Part shown: piece after piece, positions 11,311 to 30,398 of the stretch | Position numbering within the stretch: position 1 is the stretch's first letter | How the letters are laid out: every line of letters starts with the position of its first letter | Origin: Corynebacterium heidelbergense | Lineage (GTDB): Bacteria > Actinomycetota > Actinomycetes > Mycobacteriales > Mycobacteriaceae | Assembly: GCF_028609845.1 (NCBI RefSeq) | Contig: NZ_CP063191.1 | Location: 992,001-1,056,000 of the forward strand | Direction of reading: 5' to 3' | DNA length: 64,000 bases | Notes under the pieces: model-generated | The model's database searches: none | Told to the model about the DNA's origin: nothing | What the model saw: only the letters and a program-made list of their open reading frames with translations | Program-made: the position numbers and the translations under genes

Positions 11311-13920
11311 ATGCTGATTTCCCAAGCCTGGCTCACCCGCATCCTGCGCACCGCCAACCCCAGTTGGTCGGTGAGCGCGGAGGACTTCGATGCTGGCTTC
11401 GTGCGGGTCGGCTTTGAGACCGAAGGCTATGAAGCCATCCCGGAGACCACTGGGCCCCTCGTGCTCGGCCGAGTGGAGCACATCGAGGAACTAGAGGGGT
11501 TCAAAAAGCCCATCCGCTACTGCGGCGTGAACGTGGGGCAGGCCAATGGCACCGGGGAACTGCAGCAGATTGTGTGTGGGGCCCGGAACTTCGCCGAGGG
11601 CGATTACGTGGTTGTCAGCCTGCCCGGGGCCGTGCTGCCCGGGGATTTCCGTATCTCCGCGCGCAAGACGTACGGGAAGGTCTCGGAGGGGATGATCTGC
11701 TCGGCCATGGAGGTTGGGCTGGCGAAGGTGCAGAACCCCGGGATTATGACCTTCGGAGCCGAAGACCTGGAGGAGGCGGGGGTTGGCGTGGGCGACGACG
11801 CCCGCGGCCTGCTGGGCCTGGAGGACACGGTCTTCGACGTCAATGTCACCCCCGATCGCGGCTACGCCCTGTCCGCTCGCGGCTTGGCCCGCGAGCTGGC
11901 GCACTCCTTCGAATTGCAGTTCCGGGATCCCTCCACGGATCCGGCGGCCGCGGCGCTGCCGGACGCCCTCATCGCTGGCCTGCCCAGTGCAGATGCGGGG
12001 GAGGTGCATGACCTCAGCGTGGCGGAAGAAGCGAAGTGTGCCATCTTCGGGCTGCGCAAAGTGGAGGGTATCGATCCCACGGCCCAGTCGCCCTTCTGGC
12101 TGCAGCGCGAGCTCATGCTGTGCGGCCAGCGGCCGATCAATGCGGCGACGGACGTGACAAACTACGTCATGTTCCTGCTGGGCCAGCCGATGCACGCCTT
12201 CGATGCGGACAAAATCACCGGGCCCTTGCGGGTACACCGGGCCGAGGGCGGGGAGAAGCTGGTCACCTTGGACGGGGTCGAGCGCACCCTCGACGCGGAG
12301 GATGTGGTGATCTCCGACGACAGCGGCATCCAATCCCTGGCCGGGGTGATGGGCGGATCCACCTCCGAGGTCTCGGAGGAGACCACCACAGTGCTGTTCG
12401 AGGCGGCCCATTGGGATCAGATCACTGTGGCTCGCACGTGCCGGCGGCACAAGCTGTCCTCCGAGGCCTCCCGGCGCTTCGAGCGGGGCACGGACCCGGC
12501 GCTCGTCGCCGAGGCCCTGGACTTGGCCGTGGCATTGCTGAGCCGGATTGCCGGCGGCCGGGTCGTGGCCGGTTCCACGGTGGTCGGTTTGGTGCCGCCG
12601 ATGCCGACGATCACCATGCACACTTCCCGTCCGGGCAAGACTGCGGGAATGGTGTATCCGGATGGTACGACCATCGGGCGGCTGCGCGAGATCGGCTGCA
12701 TCGTGCGCGAAACGGGTCGTCGGGATGCCAATGGGGCCCGCGAGATTCAGGTGACCCCGCCCTCGTGGCGCCCGGACCTCAATACCCCCGCTGACTGCGT
12801 GGAGGAGGTGCTGCGCCTGCAGGGGCTGGAGAACATCCCCTCCATCGTTCCGACGGCCCCGGCGGGCCGTGGCCTAAGCCCCCGGCAGCGGATGCGCCGG
12901 AGCGTGGGGCATGCCCTGGCCTGGGCCGGATACGCGGAAATCCTGCCCAGCCCCTTCATCGCCAACGATGTCTTTGACGTCTGGGGCCTGGATCCGGAAG
13001 ATCCCCGCCGGAGCGCAGTGCGGGTACTCAATCCTCTGGAGAACGATTACGCCACCATCGGGACCACGTTGCTGCCGTCCATGATCGACTCACTGCGGCG
13101 CAATGTGGCCCGGGGGCAACGGGACGTCGCCCTGTACGGCGTGGAGCAGGTGTGCCTGCCGGATGCCGCCAAGCGGGCCGAGGAGCGGATCTCCCCGATG
13201 CTGGATGTCACCCGCCGCCCGGAACTCGAGGAGTTGTCCGGGCTGCTGGCTTCCCTGCCGGCCCAGCCGCTGCACGTGGCGGTCATCACCTCTGGGTCTC
13301 GGCAGTTGCAGGGAACCTGGGGCCCGGCGATCCCGTTTGCCGCAGCAGATGCCATCGAGGCTGCCCGGACAGTCGGCCGCGCGGCGGGGGTGACTCTCCA
13401 GTTCCGCAACGCCGATGATTACCTGCCGTGGCACCCGGGCCGCTGCGCGGAGGTGCTCGCGCCTGTGCCCACCTCCGGTGATACCGAGGAGTGGGTCACG
13501 GTGGGCCACGCCGGTGAGCTGCATCCGCAGGTGTGCGAGCGGGCGGACATTCCGGCCCGCACGTGCGCGGTGGAGATGGACCTCAGCGCGCTGCACATCG
13601 AGGAGTCGTTCCCGCGGCCGTTGTTGTCCCCGTTCCCGGCAGTGCTGCAGGACGTCGCAGTCGTGGTGGACGCCACCACCCCAGCGGCTGCCGTGACGGA
13701 GGCGCTGCGGGGCGGGGCCGGTCCGCTCCTCGAAGACATTCGGCTGTTCGATGTTTACACCGCCGAGTCGTTGGGGGAGGGCAAGCGCTCCCTGACGTTC
13801 TCCCTGCGGTTCCGCGCGCTGGACCGCACCTTGACGGAGGAGGAAGCTTCCGCCGCCCGGGAGGCTGCGGTCGCCGCCGCGGAAAGCGAGGTGGGGGCCA
13901 CCCTGAGAGCGGTGTCCTAA
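11311..13920 (+). CDS. pheT: Phenylalanine-tRNA ligase beta subunit
   Basis: 869 residues. The N-terminal OB-fold tRNA-binding domain (IVCGARNFAEGDYVVVSLPG) is followed by B3/B4 editing-domain sequence (LMLCGQRPINAATDVTNYVM, AGVMGGSTSEVSEETTTV) and the B5 domain. The inactive class II-like core and a C-terminal ferredoxin-fold anticodon-binding domain (RPLLSPFPAVLQDVAVVV) complete the subunit. The beta subunit holds the editing site that clears Tyr-tRNA(Phe). The length is slightly above the usual ~800 residues, as is common in actinobacteria. Confidence 0.98.
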   Translation: MLISQAWLTRILRTANPSWSVSAEDFDAGFVRVGFETEGYEAIPETTGPLVLGRVEHIEELEGFKKPIRYCGVNVGQANGTGELQQIVCGARNFAEGDYVVVSLPGAVLPGDFRISARKTYGKVSEGMICSAMEVGLAKVQNPGIMTFGAEDLEEAGVGVGDDARGLLGLEDTVFDVNVTPDRGYALSARGLARELAHSFELQFRDPSTDPAAAALPDALIAGLPSADAGEVHDLSVAEEAKCAIFGLRKVEGIDPTAQSPFWLQRELMLCGQRPINAATDVTNYVMFLLGQPMHAFDADKITGPLRVHRAEGGEKLVTLDGVERTLDAEDVVISDDSGIQSLAGVMGGSTSEVSEETTTVLFEAAHWDQITVARTCRRHKLSSEASRRFERGTDPALVAEALDLAVALLSRIAGGRVVAGSTVVGLVPPMPTITMHTSRPGKTAGMVYPDGTTIGRLREIGCIVRETGRRDANGAREIQVTPPSWRPDLNTPADCVEEVLRLQGLENIPSIVPTAPAGRGLSPRQRMRRSVGHALAWAGYAEILPSPFIANDVFDVWGLDPEDPRRSAVRVLNPLENDYATIGTTLLPSMIDSLRRNVARGQRDVALYGVEQVCLPDAAKRAEERISPMLDVTRRPELEELSGLLASLPAQPLHVAVITSGSRQLQGTWGPAIPFAAADAIEAARTVGRAAGVTLQFRNADDYLPWHPGRCAEVLAPVPTSGDTEEWVTVGHAGELHPQVCERADIPARTCAVEMDLSALHIEESFPRPLLSPFPAVLQDVAVVVDATTPAAAVTEALRGGAGPLLEDIRLFDVYTAESLGEGKRSLTFSLRFRALDRTLTEEEASAAREAAVAAAESEVGATLRAVS

Positions 13921-13982
13921 TCCCGCGGCTGACGAGTACGCCCAGAACAAGCGTGTCTAGAACCAGTGTGCCCAGAATCAAC

Positions 13983-14016
13983 CTGCATAATTTACATGAG
14001 TCTGAATAGTTTGCAC
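13983..14016 (+). promoter_or_regulatory. Probable ArgR operator and -10 element of the arg operon
   Basis: Two similar imperfect palindromes, TGCATAATTTACA (13984-13996) and TGAATAGTTTGCA (14003-14015), lie in tandem 19 bp apart, about 33-64 bp before argC. They resemble the ARG-box form TGNAT-(A/T-rich)-(A/T)NCA. The first contains CATAAT, a good -10 hexamer, so repressor binding would overlap RNA polymerase binding. ArgR is encoded in the same operon. Confidence 0.6.
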
Positions 14017-14047
14017 TGAGCAGTCCCGTAGGGCAAGATGGGGACCC

Positions 14048-15070
14048 ATGAAACGCATCGCAGTTGCAGGAGCCAGCGGATACGCCGGCGGCGAGGCCCT
14101 ACGCCTTCTGCTCAACCACCCCGGTTACAACCGGGACTTCACCATCGGAGCGCTCACCGGTGGCTCCAACGCCGGTGCCCGCTTCGGGGACCTGGTACCC
14201 GCGCTGCCGGCCCTGGCGTCCAAACGCCTGGAGGAGACCACGCCGAAGATCCTGGGCGAGCATGACGCGGTGATCCTCGCCCTGCCCCACGGCGTTTCTG
14301 CCGCCCTGGCCAAGGATCTCCCCGAGCACGTGAGCATCATCGACTGCGGCGCCGATTTCCGGTTAAAGAACACCTCCGCGTGGGAGCGGTACTACGGGAC
14401 GGAACACGCCGGGACCTGGGTGTACGGCATTCCGGAGCTGCCCGGCAACCGGGAGGCCATCGCCCGCGCCCGCACTGTAGCCGCACCGGGGTGCTATCCC
14501 ACCGGCGCCACGTTGGCTGCCGCCCCGGGCATCGTCGGGAGGGTCATGGCTCCGCAGGTCAGTGTCGTCTCTGTCACTGGCGTATCCGGGGCTGGGAAGA
14601 AACCCGCCGTCAACCTCCTTGGTGCCGAGACGATGGCCAATCTGCGGGCCTACTCCGTCGGCTCTCACCGGCACACCCCGGAGATCAAGCAGAACCTGGA
14701 GCAACTGGTGGAGGATACCGACGGTGTGCACGTCACCTTCACCCCCATCCTGGCCCCCCTCACGCGGGGTATCCTCAGCACCGTCACCGCCCCCGCCCGC
14801 GGGAGCGCCAGCGATGTGCGCCACGCCTACGAGAGCTTCTGTGCCGACGAACCCTTCCTCCACCTCCTGCCGGAGGGGCAGCAGCCGGAGACCCGTCACG
14901 TCATGGGTTCCAACATGGTTCACCTCCAGGTGGAGGTCACCGACGGGATGATCGTCGCCACCAGCGCCATCGACAACCTCACCAAGGGCACCGCCGGTGC
15001 CGCCGTCCAATGCCTCAACCTCATGCAGGGCTGGCCGGAGATCGCGGGCCTCCCGCAGACAGGACTGTAA
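14048..15070 (+). CDS. argC: N-acetyl-gamma-glutamyl-phosphate reductase
   Basis: 340 residues. An N-terminal NADP-binding fold starts VAGASGYAGGEALRLL. The active-site cysteine lies in AAPGCYPTGATLAA, and the C-terminal dimerisation part includes SVGSHRHTPEIKQNL. The enzyme reduces N-acetylglutamyl phosphate to the semialdehyde, step three of arginine synthesis. First gene of the arg cluster; only 6 bp separate it from argJ. Confidence 0.98.
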   Translation: MKRIAVAGASGYAGGEALRLLLNHPGYNRDFTIGALTGGSNAGARFGDLVPALPALASKRLEETTPKILGEHDAVILALPHGVSAALAKDLPEHVSIIDCGADFRLKNTSAWERYYGTEHAGTWVYGIPELPGNREAIARARTVAAPGCYPTGATLAAAPGIVGRVMAPQVSVVSVTGVSGAGKKPAVNLLGAETMANLRAYSVGSHRHTPEIKQNLEQLVEDTDGVHVTFTPILAPLTRGILSTVTAPARGSASDVRHAYESFCADEPFLHLLPEGQQPETRHVMGSNMVHLQVEVTDGMIVATSAIDNLTKGTAGAAVQCLNLMQGWPEIAGLPQTGL

Positions 15071-15076
15071 AACGAC

Positions 15077-16291
15077 ATGGATCACGGCTCGTCCAGCTCC
15101 TCGAATCCCACCAGCCACGCCGCCCCGCAGCTCTGCGGCGTCACCGTGCCCAGGGGCTTCACCGCGGCAGCGACCACGGCGGGAATTAAGCCCAGCGGCA
15201 AGCCCGACATGGCCCTGCTGGTCAACGAGGGGCCGCTGTACACCGCCGCGGCGATGTTTACCAAGAACCGGGTGGTGGCGTCCCCAGTAAAGGTGACCCG
15301 CCAGAACAACAACGGCACCTTCCGCGCCGTGGTCATCAACGCCGGCAACGCCAATGCCTGCAATGGGGCACAGGGGGACCGGGACGCCACCGCCACGGCC
15401 GAGCACGTCGCCGAGTCGCTGTCCATATCCCCGCAGGACGTGGCGGTATGCTCCACCGGGCTGATCGGTGATCTTCTGCCGATGGACAAGGTGCACGCGG
15501 GTGTGAAGGCCCTCGTGCCCTCGCTCTCCTCGGAACCGGAAGCCGGCCACGCCGCTGCGCGTGCCATTATGACGACGGACACGGTGGACAAGCAGGCGGT
15601 CTACCACGGGGACGGCTGGTCTATCGGTGCCATGGGCAAGGGGGTGGGCATGATGGCCCCCTCTCTGGCGACGATGCTGGTGTTCCTCACCACAGATGCC
15701 GTTATGTCGGACGCCTCCGACCTCGCGCGGGCCCTGAGCGCCAGCACGGCCAGCACATTCGACTGCATCGACGTGGACGGCTCCACCTCCACTAACGACA
15801 CGGTGATCCTCATGGCCAGCGGGGCCTCCGGGGTGACCCCAGACGCGGAGGAGTTCGCCCGGGCCGTGCACCAGGTCTGCCTGGACCTCACCATGCAGCT
15901 CCAGTCGGACGCGGAGGGGGTGACGAAGCGGGTGGCCATCACCGTGCGGGGAGCCGCCGACGATGACCAGGCCAAGATCGCCGCACGGGTGATCGGGCGG
16001 GACAACCTGTTCAAGTGCGCAATGTTCGGGTCCGACCCCAACTGGGGCAGAGTTCTGGCCGCAGTCGGCATGGCTCCGGTGGACATGGACCCGGAGGCGA
16101 TCGACGTGTCCTTCAACGGCAACCCCGTGTGCGTGAACTCCACGGGGGCGCCAGGGGCCCGGCAGGTGGATTTGAGTGGGGTGGATATTTCCGTGGACGT
16201 GGACCTCGGGGTGGGTAGGGGACAGGCCACAGTGTGGACCACGGACCTGTCCCACAGCTACGTGGAGATCAACTCCGCCTACTCGAGCTAA
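15077..16291 (+). CDS. argJ: Bifunctional ornithine acetyltransferase / N-acetylglutamate synthase
   Basis: 404 residues. The autocleavage site of the ArgJ family is present in [20 protein letters not shown], where the threonine of ATML becomes the N-terminal nucleophile of the beta chain. [14 protein letters not shown] and the C-terminal [13 protein letters not shown] are also typical. ArgJ recycles the acetyl group from N-acetylornithine to glutamate, so this organism uses the cyclic arginine pathway. No argE is seen in the cluster, in line with this. Whether it is mono- or bifunctional cannot be told from sequence alone. Confidence 0.97.
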   Translation: MDHGSSSSSNPTSHAAPQLCGVTVPRGFTAAATTAGIKPSGKPDMALLVNEGPLYTAAAMFTKNRVVASPVKVTRQNNNGTFRAVVINAGNANACNGAQGDRDATATAEHVAESLSISPQDVAVCSTGLIGDLLPMDKVHAGVKALVPSLSSEPEAGHAAARAIMTTDTVDKQAVYHGDGWSIGAMGKGVGMMAPSLATMLVFLTTDAVMSDASDLARALSASTASTFDCIDVDGSTSTNDTVILMASGASGVTPDAEEFARAVHQVCLDLTMQLQSDAEGVTKRVAITVRGAADDDQAKIAARVIGRDNLFKCAMFGSDPNWGRVLAAVGMAPVDMDPEAIDVSFNGNPVCVNSTGAPGARQVDLSGVDISVDVDLGVGRGQATVWTTDLSHSYVEINSAYSS

Positions 16292-16336
16292 CCCCACTCC
16301 AGCTAACCCAATTCGAGCTGACCCCAACTGAAACGA
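16278..16336. repeat. Degenerate ~16-bp tandem repeats across the argJ stop
   Basis: Three imperfect copies read TACTCGAGCTAACCCC, ACTCCAGCTAACCCA and ATTCGAGCTGACCCCA. The first holds the argJ TAA, the others repeat it as TAA and TGA. They fill most of the 57-bp gap before argB. Confidence 0.6.
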
Positions 16337-16348
16337 AAGCAACGATTT

Positions 16349-17281
16349 ATGAGTCCCATTTTTGGACATTCAACCTTCGCGGGCACCGCTGGTCTGACCC
16401 CGGAACAGCGTTCGCATGTCCTCGCGGAGGCATTGCCGTGGCTATTGCACTTCCGGGACAAGATCGTGGTGGTGAAGTACGGCGGAAACGCTATGGTGGA
16501 CGAGGAGCTCAAGCGCGCCTTCGCCGCGGACATGGTGTTCCTCCGCGCGGTGGGAGCACGCCCCGTCGTGGTGCACGGCGGTGGGCCCCAGATCAACGCG
16601 ATGCTGGACCGCGTGGGGCTCAAGGGCGAATTTCGCGGCGGTTTTCGGGTGACCACCCCGGAGGTCATGGAGTACGTGCGCATGGTGCTGTTCGGCAAGG
16701 TGGGACGCGAGCTGGTGGGGCTGATCAACGAGCACGGGCCCTACGCCGTGGGGACCTCCGGGGAGGACGCCGGCCTGTTCACCGCCCGCAAGCGGCTGGT
16801 GGAAGTGGACGGGGAGATGGTGGATATCGGGCGGGTGGGGGACATTGCCCATGTTCACGCGGAGTCCCTGTTCGACCTCATCGAGGCCGGCCGGATACCG
16901 GTGGTCTCCACGATCGGTCCGGATGTCAACGGGGAGATCTATAACATCAATGCGGACACCGCCGCAGGGGCACTGGCCGGGGCACTGGGCGCCGAGCGCC
17001 TCGTGATGCTGACCAACGTGGCTGGCCTGTACACGGATTGGCCCGACCAGGCCTCGCTGGTTAGCCGTTTGACGCCGACGGAGCTCGCACAGCTTCTGCC
17101 CACCTTGGATACGGGCATGATTCCGAAGATGGAGGCCTGCCTCGGCGCGCTGCGCACCGGTGTGGCCGCCGCGCATGTCATCGACGGGTGCACCCCGCAC
17201 TCCGTGTTGCTGGAGTTAATGACGGAAGGTGGCATCGGCACGATGGTCACCGATGAAGATTGGGAGGACATCCATGCCTGA
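16349..17281 (+). CDS. argB: Acetylglutamate kinase
   Basis: 310 residues. Amino-acid kinase fold with the phosphate loop [12 protein letters not shown], substrate site [15 protein letters not shown], and the C-terminal [20 protein letters not shown] nucleotide-binding segment. It phosphorylates N-acetylglutamate and is normally the arginine feedback-inhibited step. The extended N-terminal helix ([18 protein letters not shown]) is the element that forms the arginine-sensitive hexamer in other species. It overlaps argD by 8 bp. Confidence 0.98.
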   Translation: MSPIFGHSTFAGTAGLTPEQRSHVLAEALPWLLHFRDKIVVVKYGGNAMVDEELKRAFAADMVFLRAVGARPVVVHGGGPQINAMLDRVGLKGEFRGGFRVTTPEVMEYVRMVLFGKVGRELVGLINEHGPYAVGTSGEDAGLFTARKRLVEVDGEMVDIGRVGDIAHVHAESLFDLIEAGRIPVVSTIGPDVNGEIYNINADTAAGALAGALGAERLVMLTNVAGLYTDWPDQASLVSRLTPTELAQLLPTLDTGMIPKMEACLGALRTGVAAAHVIDGCTPHSVLLELMTEGGIGTMVTDEDWEDIHA

Positions 17282-18569
17282 GGACAACGCAGGAATCACC
17301 GCCACTGCAATGGATAGCTGGCAGCAGCGGTGGGATACGGCGGTCATGGGCAACTACGGCACGCCCCAGGTTGAGCTGGTCCGGGGCCAGGGTTCCTATG
17401 TTTGGGACGCCAACAGCAAGCGCTACCTGGACTTCCTCTCCGGAATCGCCGTCAACGCCCTGGGCCACGGGCACCCGGCGATCACAGAGGCCGTGACCAC
17501 CCAGATGCACACCCTGGGCCACACCTCCAACATCTTCGCCCACCCGGGTGTGATCGCGGTGGCCGAGAAGCTGGTCGGTTTGGTGGGGGAGCAGGACCCC
17601 ACAGGCCGTTCCCACGGCTCCACCGTGTTTTTCTGCAACTCCGGAGCGGAGGCCAACGAGGCGGCCTTCAAAATCGCGCGGGCCACGGGCCGGACCAAGA
17701 TCTTCGCCGCAGAGCGGGGCTTTCACGGCCGCACCATGGGTGCGCTGGCGCTCACTGGGCAACCGGACAAGCGCGCCCCCTTTGCACCGATGCCCGCAGG
17801 CGTGGAGTTCTTCCCTTTCGGGGACATTGCCGCTGTCCGGGACATGGCAGACGAGGACACTGCGGCCATCTTCGTGGAGTCCATACAGGGCGAGACCGGC
17901 ATCATCCCCGCGCCGCCGGGCTTTCTAACCCAGCTTCGGGAACTGTGCGATGAGCTGGGCATCCTCCTGGTGGTGGACGAGGTTCAGGCCGGAATGGGCC
18001 GAACCGGGCAGTGGTTCGGGTTCCAGGCCGAAGGCATTGTGCCCGACGTGATCACCATGGCCAAGGGGCTAGGCGGTGGGCTGCCCATTGGTGCCTGCCT
18101 GGCCACCCCTCGCGCCCAGTTGCTGGCCAAGGGGATGCATGGCACCACGTTCGGGGGCAACCCCGTGGTCTGCGCGGCCGCCAACGCTGTCATCGACACG
18201 CTGAGGAATGAGAAGGTGCTGGACAACGTCCAGCGCGTTGGCGGGTACATCGCCGAAGCGCTCAGCGGCAACCCGCATGTGGTGGAGGTCCGCGGGCGCG
18301 GACTGATGCTGGGCGTTGTGCTCCGGGGCCCCCTGACCGTGGACCCCCTAGATTACGGCCTGCTGCTCAACCGCCCCGCCCCCGATGTTCTTCGCATCGT
18401 GCCGCCGCTGAACCTCAGCTTGGCGGAAGCAGAGGAGGGGGTGCGGGCCATCGAGGCGATGCTGCGGGACACGTTCGGCGTGGCGTCCGCACCACATCAC
18501 CACGGTGATGGCAGCAACGGCGAGATGGGCGATCACGCCGCAGATTCCAACGAACCAGACCACAGCTGA
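17274..18569 (+). CDS. argD: Acetylornithine aminotransferase
   Basis: 431 residues from the ATG at 17274, which overlaps the argB stop; upstream in-frame starts lie inside argB and are unlikely. Class III PLP aminotransferase with [18 protein letters not shown], the cofactor aspartate in [15 protein letters not shown], and the PLP lysine in [15 protein letters not shown]. It converts N-acetylglutamate semialdehyde to N-acetylornithine. The His-rich C-terminal tail (APHHHGDG) is an unusual short extension. Confidence 0.97.
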   Translation: MPEDNAGITATAMDSWQQRWDTAVMGNYGTPQVELVRGQGSYVWDANSKRYLDFLSGIAVNALGHGHPAITEAVTTQMHTLGHTSNIFAHPGVIAVAEKLVGLVGEQDPTGRSHGSTVFFCNSGAEANEAAFKIARATGRTKIFAAERGFHGRTMGALALTGQPDKRAPFAPMPAGVEFFPFGDIAAVRDMADEDTAAIFVESIQGETGIIPAPPGFLTQLRELCDELGILLVVDEVQAGMGRTGQWFGFQAEGIVPDVITMAKGLGGGLPIGACLATPRAQLLAKGMHGTTFGGNPVVCAAANAVIDTLRNEKVLDNVQRVGGYIAEALSGNPHVVEVRGRGLMLGVVLRGPLTVDPLDYGLLLNRPAPDVLRIVPPLNLSLAEAEEGVRAIEAMLRDTFGVASAPHHHGDGSNGEMGDHAADSNEPDHS

Positions 18570-19966
<1,397 letters not shown>

Positions 19967-20037
19967 ACTCTTTCCAACGAACGCTTACAACCGGTGCCCA
20001 ACCCCCTTTTCTGGCGCCGATGAAAGGAACTTGTCAC

Positions 20038-22679
<2,642 letters not shown>

Positions 22680-22744
22680 GCCGACGGGACATAGGGTCGG
22701 CAGGAGGGAACGGCACGCGGCCGATAGGAGGAAACAGGGAGACA

Positions 22745-22933
22745 ATGGTTGGAGGCGAGAACGCGGTGGACGAGAAGCTGCTAGAGCTCGTGGTGTGCCC
22801 CCGGGACAAGGGGCCACTTGAAAGGCATGGCGACAGCTTGGTCAACCCTCGATTGGCCGTGGCCTATCCGGTGCGCGACGGAATCCCGGTACTTCTGCCG
22901 GATGCAGCTACCCCGTGGACGCCCGAACGCTAG
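22745..22933 (+). CDS. Trm112-like (UPF0434) small zinc-finger-type protein
   Basis: 62 residues from the ATG at 22745, preceded by AGGAGGAAA. The sequence has DEKLLELVVCPRDKGPLE and AYPVRDGIPVLLPDAA, the family pattern. Trm112-type proteins stabilise or activate methyltransferases; the bacterial members are of uncertain function. Only one cysteine of the usual zinc set is visible, so it may not bind zinc. It follows argH by 65 bp; that gap also contains a second AGGAGGGAA-like stretch. Confidence 0.82.
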   Translation: MVGGENAVDEKLLELVVCPRDKGPLERHGDSLVNPRLAVAYPVRDGIPVLLPDAATPWTPER

Positions 22934-23025
22934 CGCGGGTGCTCCTGCCCGCCGAGGCGGCCGGGGTCTTAGGCGGTCTACCGACCGCCGACGCAGCCTG
23001 GGCTGCGGCGTAGCACCGGTGGTGT

Positions 23026-23067
23026 TGACTGCGGGTTATCGGTCGTGATGACTGCGGGTTAGCGGTC
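23026..23067. repeat. Two near-identical 19-bp direct repeats before tyrS
   Basis: TGACTGCGGGTTATCGGTC and TGACTGCGGGTTAGCGGTC differ at one base and are separated by four bases. They lie in the 222-bp gap between the Trm112-like gene and tyrS, where no other gene or T-box-like structure is recognised. They could be a regulator-binding pair or a simple duplication. Confidence 0.7.
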
Positions 23068-23155
23068 TGGGTAACCGCGAATTGCCAACCCGGGTGTGTC
23101 CGGGAGCGACGACACTCGACATCGACAATTACAAGAACCAGCGAGACGAGAAGCA

Positions 23156-24532
23156 ATGAGCAAGGCAGATGGCAGTGCGGACCATAGCGGCATCATCGAG
23201 GATCTGCAGTGGCGGGGTTTGATTGCCCAGTCCACGGACATTGGCGCGCTGAGGGAGCAGCTTAGAACCCCGACCGCCCTGTACGCGGGCTTCGATCCCA
23301 CGGGTGAATCCCTCCATGCCGGGCACCTCGTTCCCCTGCTCATGCTGCGCCGCTTCCAGCTCGCCGGGCATCGTCCGTTTGCCTTGGCCGGGGGAGCCAC
23401 GGGGATGATCGGGGATCCCCGAGATGTGGGGGAGCGGTCGATGCTTAGCGACGAGCAGGTCCAGCGGAACCTGGAGCGGATTCGGGGACAGTTGGCCACC
23501 TTCATCGACTTGGAACCTGCAACGGGTGAGGGAGGTTCCAACGGGGATCGGACTGATGCAGCCATTGGCGTAAGGGAGACCACCGGTACTGGTGCCCGGC
23601 TGGTGAACAATGCCGACTGGACAGGCAAGATGTCCGTCATCGACTTCCTGCGGGATCTGGGGAAGAATTTCTCGCTTAACACCATGCTGTCGCGGGACAC
23701 CGTTAAGCGCCGGCTTGCCGGGGACGGCATCTCCTACACGGAGTTTTCGTACATGTTGCTGCAAGCCAATGACTACGTTCACCTGCGGCGCAACCACGAT
23801 GTCCGGCTACAGATCGGTGGCTCGGATCAGTGGGGGAACATCATCTCCGGAGTGGATCTCAACCGCCGGTTGGATGGGGAGAGCGTGCACGCCCTGACGG
23901 TGCCATTGGTTACGGACTCGGAAGGCAACAAATTCGGTAAGTCTACGGGTGGGGGCCGACTCTGGCTAGATCCAGAGCTGACCAGCCCCTACACCTGGTA
24001 CCAGTATTTCTTCAATACCGCTGATGCCGATGTGCTGCGGTACCTCAAGTGGTTCACCTTCCTCTCCCGGGAGGAAATCGAACGCTTGGCGGAGGAAGTG
24101 GAACACCGGCCTTTCAAGCGGGAGGCACAGCGGACCCTGGCGCGAGAAATGACCAAATTGGTGCACGGCGAGTCTGCGGTGGAGCAGGCAGAGCTCGCCG
24201 CCCAAGCGCTGTTCGGCAAGGCCGAGCTAACCGCGCTGGACCGCAACACCCTGGAAGCGGCCCTGGGTGAGGCGGGTCTCAGTGTTGTCGAGGCGAACGC
24301 CACCGCTGTGGACCTCTTGGTTGCTGCGGGTCTGGAACCCTCCAACGGCGCCGCCCGGCGCACGATCGGGGAAGGCGGCGCCTACGCCAACAATGAACGC
24401 ATCGGCGAGATCGATTGGGTGCCGGGTCCCGAAGATCTGCTATTCGGCGAGTTCCTCGTGCTGCGCAAGGGTAAGAAGCGGTTTGCCGGAGTGCAGGTGC
24501 GGGCCGACCAGGGCGGGATCCAGCCGGCTTAG
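23156..24532 (+). CDS. tyrS: Tyrosine-tRNA ligase
   Basis: 458 residues from the ATG at 23156. Class I synthetase: [19 protein letters not shown] holds the HIGH-type motif (HAGH), KFGKSTGGG is the KMSKS equivalent, and an S4 RNA-binding domain ends the protein ([19 protein letters not shown]). It is longer than the usual ~420 residues because of about 20 extra, low-complexity residues at roughly 120-145 ([13 protein letters not shown] region), just before [10 protein letters not shown]. The rRNA promoter begins about 20 bp after its stop. Confidence 0.97.
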   Translation: MSKADGSADHSGIIEDLQWRGLIAQSTDIGALREQLRTPTALYAGFDPTGESLHAGHLVPLLMLRRFQLAGHRPFALAGGATGMIGDPRDVGERSMLSDEQVQRNLERIRGQLATFIDLEPATGEGGSNGDRTDAAIGVRETTGTGARLVNNADWTGKMSVIDFLRDLGKNFSLNTMLSRDTVKRRLAGDGISYTEFSYMLLQANDYVHLRRNHDVRLQIGGSDQWGNIISGVDLNRRLDGESVHALTVPLVTDSEGNKFGKSTGGGRLWLDPELTSPYTWYQYFFNTADADVLRYLKWFTFLSREEIERLAEEVEHRPFKREAQRTLAREMTKLVHGESAVEQAELAAQALFGKAELTALDRNTLEAALGEAGLSVVEANATAVDLLVAAGLEPSNGAARRTIGEGGAYANNERIGEIDWVPGPEDLLFGEFLVLRKGKKRFAGVQVRADQGGIQPA

Positions 24533-24553
24533 GACGGCGCCTGACCAGGCGAT

Positions 24554-24582
24554 TTGTCAGCGTTTTGGATGGTGTGTACATT
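24554..24582 (+). promoter_or_regulatory. rRNA operon promoter P1
   Basis: TTGTCA (24554-24559) and TACATT (24577-24582) are separated by exactly 17 bp, a near-consensus sigma-70-type promoter. It lies just after tyrS and about 450 bp before 16S. Confidence 0.7.
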
Positions 24583-24656
24583 AGCTCCAGTCACCGCGAC
24601 GGCAAGTCGCCTGGTGCGGGGCTTCCGCCGAGGCCCCTGAGAACAAGAACCTCGTT

Positions 24657-24686
24657 TTGCTTTAAGCGGGCGTTGGTGTTTAAACT
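24657..24686 (+). promoter_or_regulatory. rRNA operon promoter P2
   Basis: TTGCTT (24657-24662) and TAAACT (24681-24686) with an 18-bp spacer. The spacing and hexamers fit a second growth-rate-type promoter, as tandem promoters are common before rRNA operons. Confidence 0.6.
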
Positions 24687-25031
24687 CGGTTTTCTGCGCA
24701 ATACGCCGTCCTGGATCCTAGGGCGCGTGCGGTTGTGCGTGTGGTGTTTGAGAACTCAATAGCGTTGACGATGCATTTTTTGTTTGTTTGGCATTGCTGT
24801 GCGTGTGCTCTTTTTGTGGGTGTGCGTGTGGTGGTGTGTGGTCTGCACTGGCTGCTGCTTGCGTGTTGTAGGTGGTGGTTGTGGTGTGGTCTGGTTGCGT
24901 GGTGCCTGCCAGCGCGGCGCTGTTGATGGTCTTCTTCCTTGTGTGGAGGGGGTTGTTGGTGGTGTGAAGTGGTGGGTGGCTAGTTTTTTGTTGTGCCATG
25001 GTTTGGGCTTTTCATGGGCCTGTTTGTGGTT
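24687..25031 (+). other. rRNA 5' leader with BoxA-like antitermination element
   Basis: No gene is present. TGTTTGAGAACTCAATAG (24745-24762) is the conserved actinobacterial leader element associated with Nus-dependent antitermination and processing; a related copy occurs in the 16S-23S spacer. The remaining ~230 bases are extremely rich in G and T on the transcribed sense with very few A residues, unlike any neighbouring gene. Confidence 0.65.
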
Positions 25032-30012
<4,981 letters not shown>

Positions 30013-30271
30013 TGCACCACCCCGGGGTGATACCGGGGGTTGGTGTGCCGCGCATCCCCGTGTGGTGGTGCGTGGTGAGTACTGAAGACGAACAAGAGGA
30101 TGATGGTGTGCTGTGTGCTGCCGTGACCGCCGTGGTGGTGGTGTGGTGGTGTGTGGTGGGTTGCTCGCGTTGACTGTGCAGTGTCTGGCATGCCACAGCA
30201 GCCCTCGTGGTGCCCCGCCTTTTTGTGTGGGGTGCGTGGGGGTTGGCATGTTAACAAAGAAAATTGAGTGT
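30013..30271 (+). other. 23S-5S spacer with processing stems
   Basis: 259 bp without gene. GCACCACC (30014-30021) pairs with GGTGGTGC (30064-30071), and CATGCCA (30189-30195) with TGGCATG (30244-30250), giving two potential stems flanking the rRNAs. The sequence between them is again GT-rich (repeated GTGGTG). It is unusually long for a 23S-5S spacer. Confidence 0.55.
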
Positions 30272-30390
30272 GTCGGTGGTTGTTAGCGGCGGGGGTCACG
30301 CCCGGTCCCGTTCCGAACCCGGAAGCTAAGCCTGCCAGCGCCGATGGTACTGCACCTGGGAGGGTGTGGGAGAGTAGGTCACTGCCGGCC
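30272..30390 (+). rRNA. rrf: 5S ribosomal RNA
   Basis: About 119 nt containing CGGTCCCGTTCCGAACCCGG and AAGCTAAGCCTGCCAGCGCC, the conserved 5S core. The ends GTCGGTGGT and ACTGCCGGC are complementary with G-U pairs and define helix I. Confidence 0.96.
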
Positions 30391-30398
30391 AAAACTTT

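Noticed and set aside
14363..16369. 668-codon open frame antisense to argC/argJ
   Set aside because: It is a by-product of GC-rich codon bias opposite two clear genes; the composition is His/Gly/Arg-heavy without any family motif.
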